DNA of 64,000 nucleotides from Winogradskyella sp. (GTDB lineage: Bacteria; Bacteroidota; Bacteroidia; Flavobacteriales; Flavobacteriaceae). Location of the stretch: the NCBI RefSeq assembly GCF_016744625.1, contig NZ_JADGDZ010000002.1, positions 1 through 64,000 of the forward strand, in the 5' to 3' direction. A program made the translations under genes and the position numbers. The notes under the pieces are model-generated. The model was not told the DNA's origin. It was given only the letters and a program-made list of their open reading frames with translations, and did not search any database. This document shows, piece by piece, positions 1-9,028 of this stretch. Every line of letters starts with the position of its first letter. Positions within the stretch are counted from its first letter, which is position 1.

Positions 1-2217
1 ATTCTATTATTAGTCTACCTTTCAACTATTTTGTCATGTAATGACAAAAATAGTTACGAAGGAATCGATAAAAAGGAATCTGTTTTTTTATCAGGAAAAC
101 AAATCTCAGATAGCCATTTTTTAGGCGATAACAATTGTAAAGAATGTCATATAAAAGAATTTAAAGACTGGCAAGGGTCGCATCATGATAAAGCAATGCA
201 AATTGCAGATAGTTTTTCTGTATTGGCTGGTTTTAATGGTGAGAAATTCACAAGCCAAGGAATTACATCACATTTCTATAAAAAAGACAACGCCTTTTAC
301 GCAAATACTGAAGGGCCAGATGGGAAATACCATGATTACAAGGTAATCTACACATTTGGAATCACACCTCTCCAACAGTATATCGTACAATTTCCTGATG
401 GACATTACCAATGTTTAAGAACTGCTTGGGATTCAGTAGAAAATAAATGGTTTGACTTATATCCAGATTTTAAGGTTGTGCATTCTGAATGGTTACATTG
501 GTCTAGAGGAGGTTTAAACTGGAATAATATGTGTGCAGATTGCCACTCAACCAATGTTAGAAAAAATTACAACCAAGAAACACATAGCTACGACACTAAA
601 TATGCCATAATCAACGTAAACTGCGAAGCTTGTCATGGTCCTGGAAAACAACATGTGGAGGATGTTAATAGATTAGGAGACAGTTATACTTCAACCGGAA
701 CTATGCATATGACTTTAGATACTAAACCAAAAGAATTAGTAGATCAATGTGCGCGTTGCCATATGCGTAGAGAACAATACTCTACTAATTTTAATTTTGA
801 AGGAACTATGTTCGACCATTATTTTCCTCAGGTACTAAACGACCGTTTGTATTATCCAGATGGTCAAATATTAGATGAAGTATATGTTTATGGTTCATTC
901 GTTCAAAGTAAAATGTATCAAAACAATGTGACTTGCAATAATTGCCACAATTCACATTCATTAAAATTAAAATTTGAGGGCAATACATTATGTGCTCAGT
1001 GTCATTTACCTGAAAAATATGACACACCTAAACATTACTTTCATAAAGAGGATACAGAGGCTTCTCAATGTATCAATTGCCATATGACAGGGAAATACTA
1101 TATGGGAAATGATTTTAGAAGAGACCATAGTTTTAGAATTCCGAGGCCAGATCTAAGCTTAAAGTATGGTTCGCCGAATGCTTGTACTGGATGTCATGAA
1201 GATAAGGATGATAAATGGGCTTGGGAAGAATTCAAAAAGCAATATGGAGAAGTAGACTCTATACATTTTTCAGAAAAATTAGCTCCTGGAATTGTTCACG
1301 AACCAAATGCTCATATAGGTTTAGCCGAATTAATGAATGACAAAACACAGCCAGAAATGGCAAGAGCTTCTGCTGTTAGAGCGCTTTCAAATTACAACGC
1401 GGAAAATTTAATAGAGCAATACCTAGCGCTTTTAAATGATGAATCCCCTTTGGTTAGAGGAACTACTATCGATGTATTGAGTGAGGTAAATACTAACGAT
1501 TATGCAGCTTACTTTTTACCATTGTTAGAGGATAGTAAAAGAAGTGTAAGAGTAAAAGCATTTTATGGGCTTGGAGGTTTAACAGAGTTCCAAATACCTG
1601 AAAAATATAAAAGCAGTTATCAAAAAGTTAAAAAAGAGTTTTTTAACCATTTAAATACCAATTCTGATTTTGTTGGAGGAAGAATTAAAAAAGCCATCTA
1701 TTATATAAAAAAGGGCGATTTAGAAAGAGGTATTGAAGGCTATGAAAGCGCTTTAGAAATTGATAATACAAATAATCAAATACGGTTGGATTTAGCAAAC
1801 TTATATTATCGTAATCATAACGTATTAAAGGCAGAAGAAACATTCAAAACAATTACTGAGCAAGAACCAGAATTTGGCCCAGTTTATTATTCTTTGGCCT
1901 TATTATATGCTGAATTAAATCGTACTGATGATGCCATAGTACAGATGCAAAATGCTGTTAATTATATGCCCGATAACACACGTGCTTATTATAATTTAAG
2001 TTTGTTATATGGTAAAAAACAAGATAGCAAAAATGCAGAACAAACACTCATTAACGGATTAAAGATTGATGCAAACAATGAAAGTTTATTATATGCCTTG
2101 GCGTATCATTATTCAAATACCAGTCAAACTAATAAAGCTAAAAACATCTTATCCAAGTTAGTTAACCTTTATCCAAACAACACACAGTATTTAGATTTTT
2201 TAAATCGACTTAATTAA
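1..2217 (+). CDS. octaheme c-type cytochrome lipoprotein with HEAT and TPR repeats (5' end outside window)
   Basis: The ORF track starts at a TTG (31), but the frame is open to base 1 and reads a hydrophobic stretch ending ILSC, a lipobox. The true start therefore lies upstream and the gene is truncated by the window. Eight CXXCH haem motifs are visible: CKECH, CADCH, CEACH, CARCH, CNNCH, CAQCH, CINCH and CTGCH. The pattern resembles the doubled-CXXCH/cytochrome c554 families. After the haem part come HEAT-like helices (about residues 410-520) and TPR units (about 560-725). It is probably an exported, membrane-anchored electron-transfer protein. The haems and repeats are seen directly; the substrate is unknown. 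The following molybdopterin oxidoreductase could be a partner, but that is inference from position. Confidence 0.85.
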   Translation: MLLLVYLSTILSCNDKNSYEGIDKKESVFLSGKQISDSHFLGDNNCKECHIKEFKDWQGSHHDKAMQIADSFSVLAGFNGEKFTSQGITSHFYKKDNAFYANTEGPDGKYHDYKVIYTFGITPLQQYIVQFPDGHYQCLRTAWDSVENKWFDLYPDFKVVHSEWLHWSRGGLNWNNMCADCHSTNVRKNYNQETHSYDTKYAIINVNCEACHGPGKQHVEDVNRLGDSYTSTGTMHMTLDTKPKELVDQCARCHMRREQYSTNFNFEGTMFDHYFPQVLNDRLYYPDGQILDEVYVYGSFVQSKMYQNNVTCNNCHNSHSLKLKFEGNTLCAQCHLPEKYDTPKHYFHKEDTEASQCINCHMTGKYYMGNDFRRDHSFRIPRPDLSLKYGSPNACTGCHEDKDDKWAWEEFKKQYGEVDSIHFSEKLAPGIVHEPNAHIGLAELMNDKTQPEMARASAVRALSNYNAENLIEQYLALLNDESPLVRGTTIDVLSEVNTNDYAAYFLPLLEDSKRSVRVKAFYGLGGLTEFQIPEKYKSSYQKVKKEFFNHLNTNSDFVGGRIKKAIYYIKKGDLERGIEGYESALEIDNTNNQIRLDLANLYYRNHNVLKAEETFKTITEQEPEFGPVYYSLALLYAELNRTDDAIVQMQNAVNYMPDNTRAYYNLSLLYGKKQDSKNAEQTLINGLKIDANNESLLYALAYHYSNTSQTNKAKNILSKLVNLYPNNTQYLDFLNRLN

Positions 2218-2249
2218 TCCTAAATCAAAAACTATTATAAATTTTAAAG

Positions 2250-4565
2250 ATGAAAAACATGAGTAAAAATCGTAAAAGGAATGTTTCTGTTACTGGCTCA
2301 ATTGAGTTTAGTAATCTACAATTAAAAGAACCATCAAAATCAGCTGCTGGATTAACAGGAGTTAAAGTAGCAATACAACATGCTTTTAACGAAATGGGAA
2401 TTGGTCGCTCATTAAAAACATTATCTAAATTAAATCAAGTAGAAGGTATTGATTGTCCTGGTTGCGCATGGCCAGATCCAGAAAAGCGATCAAAATTAGG
2501 GGAGTTTTGTGAAAATGGTGTAAAAGCTATAGCAGAAGAAGCTACAACAAAAAAGATAGATGCTTCTTTTTTTAAGAATTATTCTGTTGAGGAATTGTCT
2601 CAATGGACAGATTATGAAATTGGCAAAAGTGGGAGACTTACAGAGCCTATGGTTCTTTATCCTAATGAAGTACATTACAAACCAATTTCTTGGCATGATG
2701 CATTCACTTTAATTACTGATGAGCTTAAACAATTAGATAATCCGAATGAAGCCATATTCTACACTTCGGGAAGAAGCAGTAACGAGGCTGCTTTCTTATA
2801 TGGATTATTTGTCCGCGCTTTCGGAACTAACAACTTACCAGATTGTTCAAACATGTGTCACGAATCAAGTGGAATTGCTTTATCAGAGACTTTAGGAATA
2901 GGAAAAGGCTCTGTGAAACTTAAAGATTTTGAGCAAGCAGAAGTTGTTATGATTCTTGGACAAAACCCAGGAACAAACCACCCAAGAATGCTAAATTCTC
3001 TTGAAAAGTGTAAACGTAATGATGGAAAAATAATAGCCATAAACCCTTTAAAGGAAGTAGGATTAATCAACTTTAAAAACCCACAGAAAATTAGTGGATA
3101 CAGTAGTCCTGGTGTTGCTCTTGCAGATATTTATTTACAAGTGAAAATTAATCAGGACGTTGCTTTATTAAAACTAATTTTAAAGAAACTTAAAGATAGA
3201 GAAGAACAAAAAGAAGGTGTTTTTGATTGGGATTTTATTGAAACATATACTTCTGGAGTAGAAAACCTGTTAGAAGATTTAGACAAGTATGATGTTACAT
3301 ATTTATTAGAATTGTGTGGTGTTGAGGAAAAGTTAATTGATAAAACAGTTGACCTTTTGGCTAGTAAAAGTAAAATTATTATTTGTTGGGCAATGGGGTT
3401 AACTCAGCATAAAAATGCTGTTGATAATATTAAAGAGTGTGTTAATCTACTATTATTAAAAGGCAGTTTGGGTAAACCTGGTTCAGGAACCTGTCCTGTT
3501 CGTGGACATAGTAATGTTCAAGGAGATCGCTCTGTTGGAATTATGCATTATGTTTCAAAAGACCTTAACGATGCTATTAAAAAAGAATTCAATTTTGAAG
3601 CACCAAAAAAACAAGGTTTAGATGTCGTTGAATCCATAGAAGCCATGCACAATAATAAAGCAAAAATATTTGTCGCATTAGGTGGTAATTTTTCTTCTGC
3701 AGCTTCAGATAGTTATTATACAGCAGAAGCATTGGAAAAGTGCTCACTTACTGTACAGATTAGCACCAAGTTAAACCGCTCACATTTAATAACAGGCAAA
3801 ACAGCTTTAATTTTACCTACTCTTGGTAGAACAGAAATAGATGAAAGGTCAGGAAATCAACGCTTTTTAACTGTAGAAAACAGTATGGGAAAAGTTCATA
3901 CTACACGAGGAACTTTAAAACCAACTTCTGGGAATTTAAAAAGTGAACCTGAAATTATTGGAGGAATTGCCAATTCTTTTTTTGGAGGAAATCATAATGT
4001 TAATTGGAAAACATTAAGCGAGAACTATGATTTGATAAGAGAAAAAATTGAAAACGTATGTAAAGCTTATAAAGGAGTAACTCATAAAGCTCAAAAAAAT
4101 GGGTTTTACCTTCCTAACAACGTTCGTGATTTAGATTTTTCAAAACTTCCAGATGGTAAAGCGCAATTTAGCTTGTGCCAACTTTCAGATATTAAAACAA
4201 ATGATGATGAATTTGTTTTAATGACAATTCGTTCTCATGATCAGTTTAATACTACTATTTATGGCATGAATGACAGATATCGTGGTGTTTTAGGCGAACG
4301 TCGTATAGTTATGATGAATATTGAAGATATGAATAGATTAGATTTAAAAAACAAGGATGTAATTAATTTAGCTAGTTATTATGATAATAAAGAAAGGAAA
4401 ATAGAGAACTTTAAAGTAATTCCTTATGACATTCCTAAAGGGAATTTAGCAGCATATTTCCCTGAAACAAATCCTTTAGTACCAATTAATCAGTACGCTA
4501 GAAAAAGCCAAACACCAATTAGCAAATCAATTAAAGTAAAGGTGTACAAAACTTTAATTCTATAA
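2250..4565 (+). CDS. FdhF/YdeP-family molybdopterin oxidoreductase
   Basis: The 771-residue protein has the usual length of the YdeP-like branch of formate-dehydrogenase-type molybdopterin enzymes. An N-terminal DCPGCAWPD motif is characteristic of that branch. Further hallmarks are SNMCHESSG, a dinucleotide-binding stretch around ILGQNPGTNHPRM, CPVRGHSNVQGDRSVG, and a C-terminal cofactor-binding domain beginning near the RSHDQFNTT segment. No Tat signal is visible, so it is probably cytoplasmic. It starts 32 bp after the cytochrome gene and its stop overlaps the mobA start by one base (TAATG), so the two are co-translated. mobA supplies the guanine-dinucleotide form of the cofactor. The physiological substrate cannot be told from sequence; formate is only one possibility. 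Confidence 0.85.
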   Translation: MKNMSKNRKRNVSVTGSIEFSNLQLKEPSKSAAGLTGVKVAIQHAFNEMGIGRSLKTLSKLNQVEGIDCPGCAWPDPEKRSKLGEFCENGVKAIAEEATTKKIDASFFKNYSVEELSQWTDYEIGKSGRLTEPMVLYPNEVHYKPISWHDAFTLITDELKQLDNPNEAIFYTSGRSSNEAAFLYGLFVRAFGTNNLPDCSNMCHESSGIALSETLGIGKGSVKLKDFEQAEVVMILGQNPGTNHPRMLNSLEKCKRNDGKIIAINPLKEVGLINFKNPQKISGYSSPGVALADIYLQVKINQDVALLKLILKKLKDREEQKEGVFDWDFIETYTSGVENLLEDLDKYDVTYLLELCGVEEKLIDKTVDLLASKSKIIICWAMGLTQHKNAVDNIKECVNLLLLKGSLGKPGSGTCPVRGHSNVQGDRSVGIMHYVSKDLNDAIKKEFNFEAPKKQGLDVVESIEAMHNNKAKIFVALGGNFSSAASDSYYTAEALEKCSLTVQISTKLNRSHLITGKTALILPTLGRTEIDERSGNQRFLTVENSMGKVHTTRGTLKPTSGNLKSEPEIIGGIANSFFGGNHNVNWKTLSENYDLIREKIENVCKAYKGVTHKAQKNGFYLPNNVRDLDFSKLPDGKAQFSLCQLSDIKTNDDEFVLMTIRSHDQFNTTIYGMNDRYRGVLGERRIVMMNIEDMNRLDLKNKDVINLASYYDNKERKIENFKVIPYDIPKGNLAAYFPETNPLVPINQYARKSQTPISKSIKVKVYKTLIL

Positions 4566-5146
4566 TGAATAAAGAAGATACTATTTCGGCTTATATTTTA
4601 TGTGGAGGCACTAATAGTCGAATGCAAACCGAAAAGGGGTTGATAATCTACAAGGGCAAAACGTTTATTGACTGGGTTATTGATGCTATAAAACCGATTA
4701 CCAATTCCATTTTTTTAGTAACTAGAAATGATGATTACAAAAAATTTGGTTATCCATTAATTCCAGATACTTATCCTAACAAAGGACCTGTTGGTGGTAT
4801 TTACACGGCACTTTTGCACACCAATACTGACACCAATATCATTTTAAGTTGTGATATACCAAAGATTACTTCATCTGTTTTAAAAACTTATTTGGTTGAT
4901 AAATTTGACAAAAGTAATACTGTTTTATATGTTGCTGATAATAATAGAACATATCCTTTAATTGGTTTGTACTCTAAAAAGCTTGTTACTAAATTTGAAA
5001 CAGCTATAAATAATGACCATTTAAAATTAGTGAGATTATTAGAAAAAATTAATTGTAAGTGTGTAAAAACCAAACCTGAAGATTATAATGCTTTACAAAA
5101 CATAAACACTATTGAAGAACTCAAAATATTAATTAAAAATACTTGA
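4565..5146 (+). CDS. mobA: molybdenum cofactor guanylyltransferase MobA
   Basis: MobA attaches GMP to molybdopterin to make the dinucleotide cofactor used by enzymes such as the upstream oxidoreductase. The N-terminus carries the nucleotidyltransferase signature LCGGTNSRMQTEKGL (compare LAGGxSxRMGxDK), followed by DTYPNKGPVGGIYTAL and the metal-binding SCDIP motif. The 193 residues are normal for the family. The start overlaps the preceding stop by one base, which fixes the start codon. It closes the plus-strand group; the next gene is convergent. Confidence 0.9.
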   Translation: MNKEDTISAYILCGGTNSRMQTEKGLIIYKGKTFIDWVIDAIKPITNSIFLVTRNDDYKKFGYPLIPDTYPNKGPVGGIYTALLHTNTDTNIILSCDIPKITSSVLKTYLVDKFDKSNTVLYVADNNRTYPLIGLYSKKLVTKFETAINNDHLKLVRLLEKINCKCVKTKPEDYNALQNINTIEELKILIKNT

Positions 5147-5247
5147 ATCAGTCAAGATTCTTATAAGACTTGAATTCACAAATACTTATTAAGCTATAAA
5201 AAGATTAAATTAAAAAATGGTAATTGATGATTATGTCTAAAAAAATA

Positions 5248-5284
5248 AAATCCTAACACATTATTATATAACGTATTAGGATTT
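5248..5284 (-). terminator. intrinsic terminator of the dsbD operon
   Basis: The arms AAATCCTAACAC and GTATTAGGATTT pair over 12 bp with one G-U pair. On the minus strand the hairpin is followed by a run of T (TTATTTTTTT), as expected for a Rho-independent terminator downstream of dsbD. The plus side is less T-rich, so any action on mobA transcripts would be weaker. Confidence 0.7.
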
Positions 5285-5289
5285 ATTCA

Positions 5290-5357
5290 GTGACCTCGAA
5301 GGGACAGAGTTCAAACTTTTTGACAGATGATATTAATCTAATTATCTCACAATCAAT
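5290..5357 (-). repeat. 68-bp dispersed repeat, copy A (3' of dsbD)
   Basis: This segment matches 21305-21372 at 53 of 68 positions by hand alignment, in the same orientation and without gaps. The best-conserved part is GGGACAGAGTTC-AACTTTTTGA. Both copies lie between a minus-strand stop codon and a terminator hairpin. Read on the minus strand, both give an open peptide containing KKFELCP that ends just beyond the repeat. I do not recognise the source; a remnant of a gene tail or of a mobile-element end is possible. Confidence 0.6.
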
Positions 5358-5381
5358 TAGTATGAAAGTAAGTCTTAAAAT

Positions 5382-7337
5382 CTAATTTCCTTTCGTTTCT
5401 AAACTTTTAGCCAACCACTCATAATATTCATCCACACCTGAATACTGTTTCGCTTCGTTTAAAATTTCTAAGTCAGAGGTCATTGTTACATAAAATGGTT
5501 GCGATGCAGTTTGAAAATTTAGGTATTGAAACGTTGACCATTTGTCTCCAATGGTTTCTATATCTTTTAAATGATTTTCATTGAGCTTCATTCTAAATTG
5601 AGCTTCTTTTGGCAATTCTTTCCTATCATCTATGTACAAGGATATAAGTACGTATTCATCTTTTAAAATCTGATATACTTTTGGATCACTCCACACATTT
5701 TCTTCCATCTTTCGACAGTTTACACAAGCCCAACCAGTAAAGTCTAATAATATGGGTTTGTTGTTTGCTTTCGCGAAAGCGATACCTTCATCAAAATCTT
5801 TAAAGCAGTCTAATCCTAACGGACAATCTGATTCTTGCTCGTAAAGGCTGTAAAAGGTCGGTGGTGGAAAGCCTGCTAATAATTTAAGATGTGAATTTTT
5901 AGTAAGTCCTGTACCAAGATAAATAACAAAGGCTACCACTAAAACTGCAAACGAAACTTTTGGGAAACTAAACTTCTTTTTACCATCGTGAGGGAATCTT
6001 ATGACTCCAAAAAAGTATAAAGCCATTAGCAAGAATATAAGCATCCAGATACCAATAAAAACCTCTCGTTTTAATAATCCCCAATGCGCCACTAAATCTG
6101 CGTTTGATAAAAATTTAAATGCTAATGCAAGCTCTACGAAACCTAATAACACCTTTACAGTTGTTAGCCATCCACCTGACTTTGGCAGGGATTTTAAAAG
6201 ATTAGGAAAGAGCGCAAATAAAGCAAAAGGCAGTGCAAGTGCTACTCCAAATCCTGTCATTCCTGCTGTTAATTGAAATGCGCCTCCATCACTTGTAAGT
6301 GATCCTGCTAACAAAGAACCTAATATAGGACCAGTACAAGAAAATGAAACTAGTGCCAATGTAACGGCCATAAAAAATATACCGATAAGCCCTCCAGTAC
6401 TGGAAGCAGAATCCATTTTATTAGACCAAGAGTTGGGAAGTGTTAATTCATAATAGCCAAAAAATGAAAAAGCAAAGAATATAAAAATCACAAAGAAGAT
6501 AACATTCAACCAAATATTAGTTGAAATGGTATTTAAAATCTCTGGGTCTACAGAGTCTAAAAAGTGGAACGGAATACTAAGCGCTACGTAAATAATAACA
6601 ATAAAGGCTCCATATAGAATTGCGTTTCTAATCCCTTTTGCTTTATTCCCTGACTGCTTTGTAAAGAATGAAACTGTAAGCGGTATCATCGGGAATACAC
6701 AAGGTGTAAGTAACGCAACAAGACCTCCCAAGAAACCAAGAACAAAAATCTTCCACAAATTCCCGTCTGAGGTAAGCTCTTCTGAGTCTGACAATAAGCG
6801 TTCTTTATGTTTTAAATCGAGTAATAAGCTATTAGAAAGTGTTTTGCTTTTTTCATCTAAAACCACATTGTCAAGCGTTGCTTTACTACCATCCAGATTG
6901 ATTACAAACTGCTCTTCCTTATTAATGCAAACTTCCTTACAAACCTGATACTCTAAATTTATAGTGAGCTGTTTTAAGTCTTGGTTTAAAACTTTAATTC
7001 GCTGGGTAAACTCAACTTTTTTAAGAAAATAAGTTTCTTCTACTTCAAAAATATCATTGTATGCTTTTACAGTTTCACTCTCTTTTGCTATGCCCAGTAG
7101 CTCATAGTTGCCTTCTGATTGCTCAAAGCTAAGAACAGATGGTAATGAGCCATCTTCACTTGTAAATTGAGAAAAAACGTGCCACTCCTCATCAATTGAT
7201 CCTGTGAGTATTACATCGTACTCGGTGTCTGAAATTTTAGTAATATTAGATTCCCAGGTTACAGGATCTATAACGCCTTGTTGAGCCGTACTTATTCCGC
7301 TCAAAAAAAGGACTAAAGCTACAATTAAATTTTTCAT
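5382..7337 (-). CDS. dsbD: thiol:disulfide interchange protein DsbD (cytochrome c biogenesis/thioredoxin fusion)
   Basis: DsbD carries electrons from cytoplasmic thioredoxin across the inner membrane to periplasmic thiol proteins. The track starts at 7379, but an internal Met at 7337 begins a clear signal peptide (MKNLIVALVLFLSG...AQQ), so I prefer that start. Order of domains: an N-terminal periplasmic immunoglobulin-like domain with CKEVC; a central multi-pass domain with the two redox cysteines in TPCVFPM and SFSCTGP; and a C-terminal thioredoxin domain with CVNC (FTGWACVNCRKME). An exact copy of the 14-bp palindrome encodes AFAKA just upstream of the thioredoxin motif. It is last in the minus-strand thioredoxin-apbE-DUF4266-DUF3570-dsbD run, fitting a role in keeping exported cysteines reduced. 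Confidence 0.93.
   Translation of the reverse strand: MKNLIVALVLFLSGISTAQQGVIDPVTWESNITKISDTEYDVILTGSIDEEWHVFSQFTSEDGSLPSVLSFEQSEGNYELLGIAKESETVKAYNDIFEVEETYFLKKVEFTQRIKVLNQDLKQLTINLEYQVCKEVCINKEEQFVINLDGSKATLDNVVLDEKSKTLSNSLLLDLKHKERLLSDSEELTSDGNLWKIFVLGFLGGLVALLTPCVFPMIPLTVSFFTKQSGNKAKGIRNAILYGAFIVIIYVALSIPFHFLDSVDPEILNTISTNIWLNVIFFVIFIFFAFSFFGYYELTLPNSWSNKMDSASSTGGLIGIFFMAVTLALVSFSCTGPILGSLLAGSLTSDGGAFQLTAGMTGFGVALALPFALFALFPNLLKSLPKSGGWLTTVKVLLGFVELALAFKFLSNADLVAHWGLLKREVFIGIWMLIFLLMALYFFGVIRFPHDGKKKFSFPKVSFAVLVVAFVIYLGTGLTKNSHLKLLAGFPPPTFYSLYEQESDCPLGLDCFKDFDEGIAFAKANNKPILLDFTGWACVNCRKMEENVWSDPKVYQILKDEYVLISLYIDDRKELPKEAQFRMKLNENHLKDIETIGDKWSTFQYLNFQTASQPFYVTMTSDLEILNEAKQYSGVDEYYEWLAKSLETKGN
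5767..5780. repeat. palindrome GCTTTCGCGAAAGC (copy 1)
   Basis: Exact 14-bp palindrome inside dsbD, read as AFAKA. Confidence 0.95.
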
Positions 7338-7353
7338 ATTAGTCTGTAAAAGT

Positions 7354-7380
7354 CTTGTCCTACTGTTATAGTAGAACAAG
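7354..7380. other. intra-operon hairpin between DUF3570 gene and dsbD
   Basis: The arms CTTGTCCTAC and GTAGAACAAG pair over 10 bp with one G-U and a 7-base loop. No T-run follows on the minus strand, so it is more likely an mRNA stability or processing hairpin than a terminator. Confidence 0.5.
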
Positions 7381-7404
7381 ATTAGTTTGATAAGAGGTTT
7401 TGAA

Positions 7405-8721
7405 TTAGTCCATCACAAATTTAAATCCAGCGGTAATGATGCTAGAGCTAAATGTTGTATCTCTATCGTACTGATAGAATTTAAGGTCTATACTTTTTAA
7501 GCCCAATTTCCAGATGTGCGCTTTCGCAAAAATGTCTGTGTAAGAAACTCCAAAGCCAAATTGATTTGCACTGTACTCAGATAAGTCATAATCTGAAGTG
7601 TAAAACTCATCTGTGGATAATGCTTCTTCATAAGGCCTAAAGTAATCTGCTGCGGTTTGGTTATAGAATCGGTACGAAGGATAAAGCGTAAACTTATCTG
7701 TTATCTTAATAGGCACTTCTATACTTGCGGTATGCGATGTAATTCCCCAATCATCATAATAATAGCGGTAAAAAGTACGTACTGTAAAGGTTTCATTGAG
7801 ATACCAGTTTAAGCGACCACCTGCTGCCACTTTAAATCGAGAATCTGGTAAGCGTTCTATAGCATCTGCCAGTTGGAAATTCTCAATAAAAGAGTCTGCA
7901 ACATCTCCAAAATATACTCGCTGGAATGGTGTTGACAATAAACCTTGCTGCTGAACAAAATCAAGTGCTAAAGACCCTTGAACATTCTTGTGAAGAATTT
8001 GAGAGAATCCAAAACCTAGAGAATATGAATTACGCCCTTCATCTGCAAACTCAGTAAAAATCGGTGCGTAATTTGTATTTCCAGTAATCGTGTTTTGAGT
8101 AAATAATCTGTTACTTAAACCATTTCCTCCTTCGCCAAAAGGCCTTAACTCTGTAGGGTAGATAGCATTCCAGGTATCTATATACACATTACCGTTCACA
8201 CTTAGTTCGGTATTTTTCTCATTGAAGAGCTTAGTATAACTACCTCCTACACCTACAGAAAAATAATCATATTCTGAAGACACAGATAGTTTAGCTGACC
8301 AGATATCATTTCTGTCGTCTGAGCTGTGACTGTAACTTCCTGTTAGGTTTGCCCATAAATCGCTGCTTGACGCACCTGATGAAGCTTGAAAAGGATCTGC
8401 CTGTCCACCACCGTCAAAAGGTCCAACATTACTTGAAGAAGCAGAGGTGTATGCAGAAACTCCTGCATCTATCGTTAATACATCGTCATCATTTAATGGA
8501 ATGGAAACCACAAATGTACCTGTAACGTCTGTCAACTCTTCAGTACCAATACCGCCACTTACGGCAGCATTATCTCCATCTTGCGTGTAATAACTTGATA
8601 AGAAATCTACTTCTACAGATTCAAGTACTCTTTTTTTATAGACTTTAGTCGAGTCTTGTGCTGTTTGTGAGTACGCTTTCGCGAAAGCGAATACACACAT
8701 TACTAAAATTAATTTTTTCAA
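7405..8721 (-). CDS. DUF3570 outer-membrane beta-barrel protein
   Basis: The 438-residue protein has a signal peptide (MKKLILVMCVFAFAKAYSQ) and then many alternating aromatic/polar beta strands ending in F-V-M-D, typical of an outer-membrane barrel. The motifs DFLSSYYTQDGDNAAVSGG and the Ser/Gly-rich segment after it are what I recognise as DUF3570. This family is regularly found beside DUF4266, ApbE and thioredoxin-like genes, as here. Its function is not established; a role in extracytoplasmic flavin or redox processes is inferred from those neighbours. The palindrome copy lies within the signal-peptide codons. Confidence 0.85.
   Translation of the reverse strand: MKKLILVMCVFAFAKAYSQTAQDSTKVYKKRVLESVEVDFLSSYYTQDGDNAAVSGGIGTEELTDVTGTFVVSIPLNDDDVLTIDAGVSAYTSASSSNVGPFDGGGQADPFQASSGASSSDLWANLTGSYSHSSDDRNDIWSAKLSVSSEYDYFSVGVGGSYTKLFNEKNTELSVNGNVYIDTWNAIYPTELRPFGEGGNGLSNRLFTQNTITGNTNYAPIFTEFADEGRNSYSLGFGFSQILHKNVQGSLALDFVQQQGLLSTPFQRVYFGDVADSFIENFQLADAIERLPDSRFKVAAGGRLNWYLNETFTVRTFYRYYYDDWGITSHTASIEVPIKITDKFTLYPSYRFYNQTAADYFRPYEEALSTDEFYTSDYDLSEYSANQFGFGVSYTDIFAKAHIWKLGLKSIDLKFYQYDRDTTFSSSIITAGFKFVMD
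8675..8688. repeat. palindrome GCTTTCGCGAAAGC (copy 2)
   Basis: Exact copy, extended to 16 bp (CG...CG), inside the signal-peptide codons of the DUF3570 gene (AFAKA). Confidence 0.95.
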
Positions 8722-8743
8722 ATTGTTTTGTTGTATTAATTAG

Positions 8744-8763
8744 ATTCCGCTATACAGCGGAAT
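8744..8763. other. intra-operon hairpin between DUF4266 and DUF3570 genes
   Basis: ATTCCGCT-ATAC-AGCGGAAT is a perfect 8-bp stem with a 4-base loop in the 94-bp spacer. It lacks a following T-run, so it is probably an mRNA processing or stability element. Confidence 0.55.
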
Positions 8764-8815
8764 AACTTCAATTCACATTTTTAAGTGCCGATTGCTTCTT
8801 AAAAAAGGAATTCAG

Positions 8816-9028
8816 TTAATTACAGCCGCAGCCTCCTCCAGTTTTTCCTCCATTTGCACCTACCGCTGCTTCGCGATAGGAATGTGCTGTGGTTACATTA
8901 CGATCACACTTCTTTTCAGACAATGCCATATCTGGATCATTGATATTTACTTTTTCGTATTCTTTTACGACTACACAACTACTTAAACAGGTAGCTATTA
9001 CTGCCGCTATCATTAATCTCTTTATCAT
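8816..9028 (-). CDS. DUF4266 small lipoprotein
   Basis: This 70-residue protein has a lipoprotein signal (lipobox LSSC) and a Gly/Cys-rich C-terminus ending GGGCGCN, as in DUF4266. It contains the family-typical stretch DPDMALSEKKCD. It overlaps apbE by 4 bp (translational coupling). The DUF4266-DUF3570-ApbE association recurs in many genomes, and the lipoprotein is presumably exported and membrane-anchored. Its biochemical role is unknown. Confidence 0.88.
   Translation of the reverse strand: MIKRLMIAAVIATCLSSCVVVKEYEKVNINDPDMALSEKKCDRNVTTAHSYREAAVGANGGKTGGGCGCN

Noticed and set aside
5147-5247. Imperfect hairpin after mobA (TCAAGATTCTTATAAGACTTGA)
   Set aside because: Pairing is weak and interrupted and lacks a T-run, so it was not called a terminator.
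5290-5330. Resemblance of the repeat (GACCTCGAAGGGACAGAGTTCAAAC) to the reverse complement of a tRNA 3' half
   Set aside because: No T-arm pairing, acceptor stem or anticodon arm could be built; the segment reads better as an open peptide.
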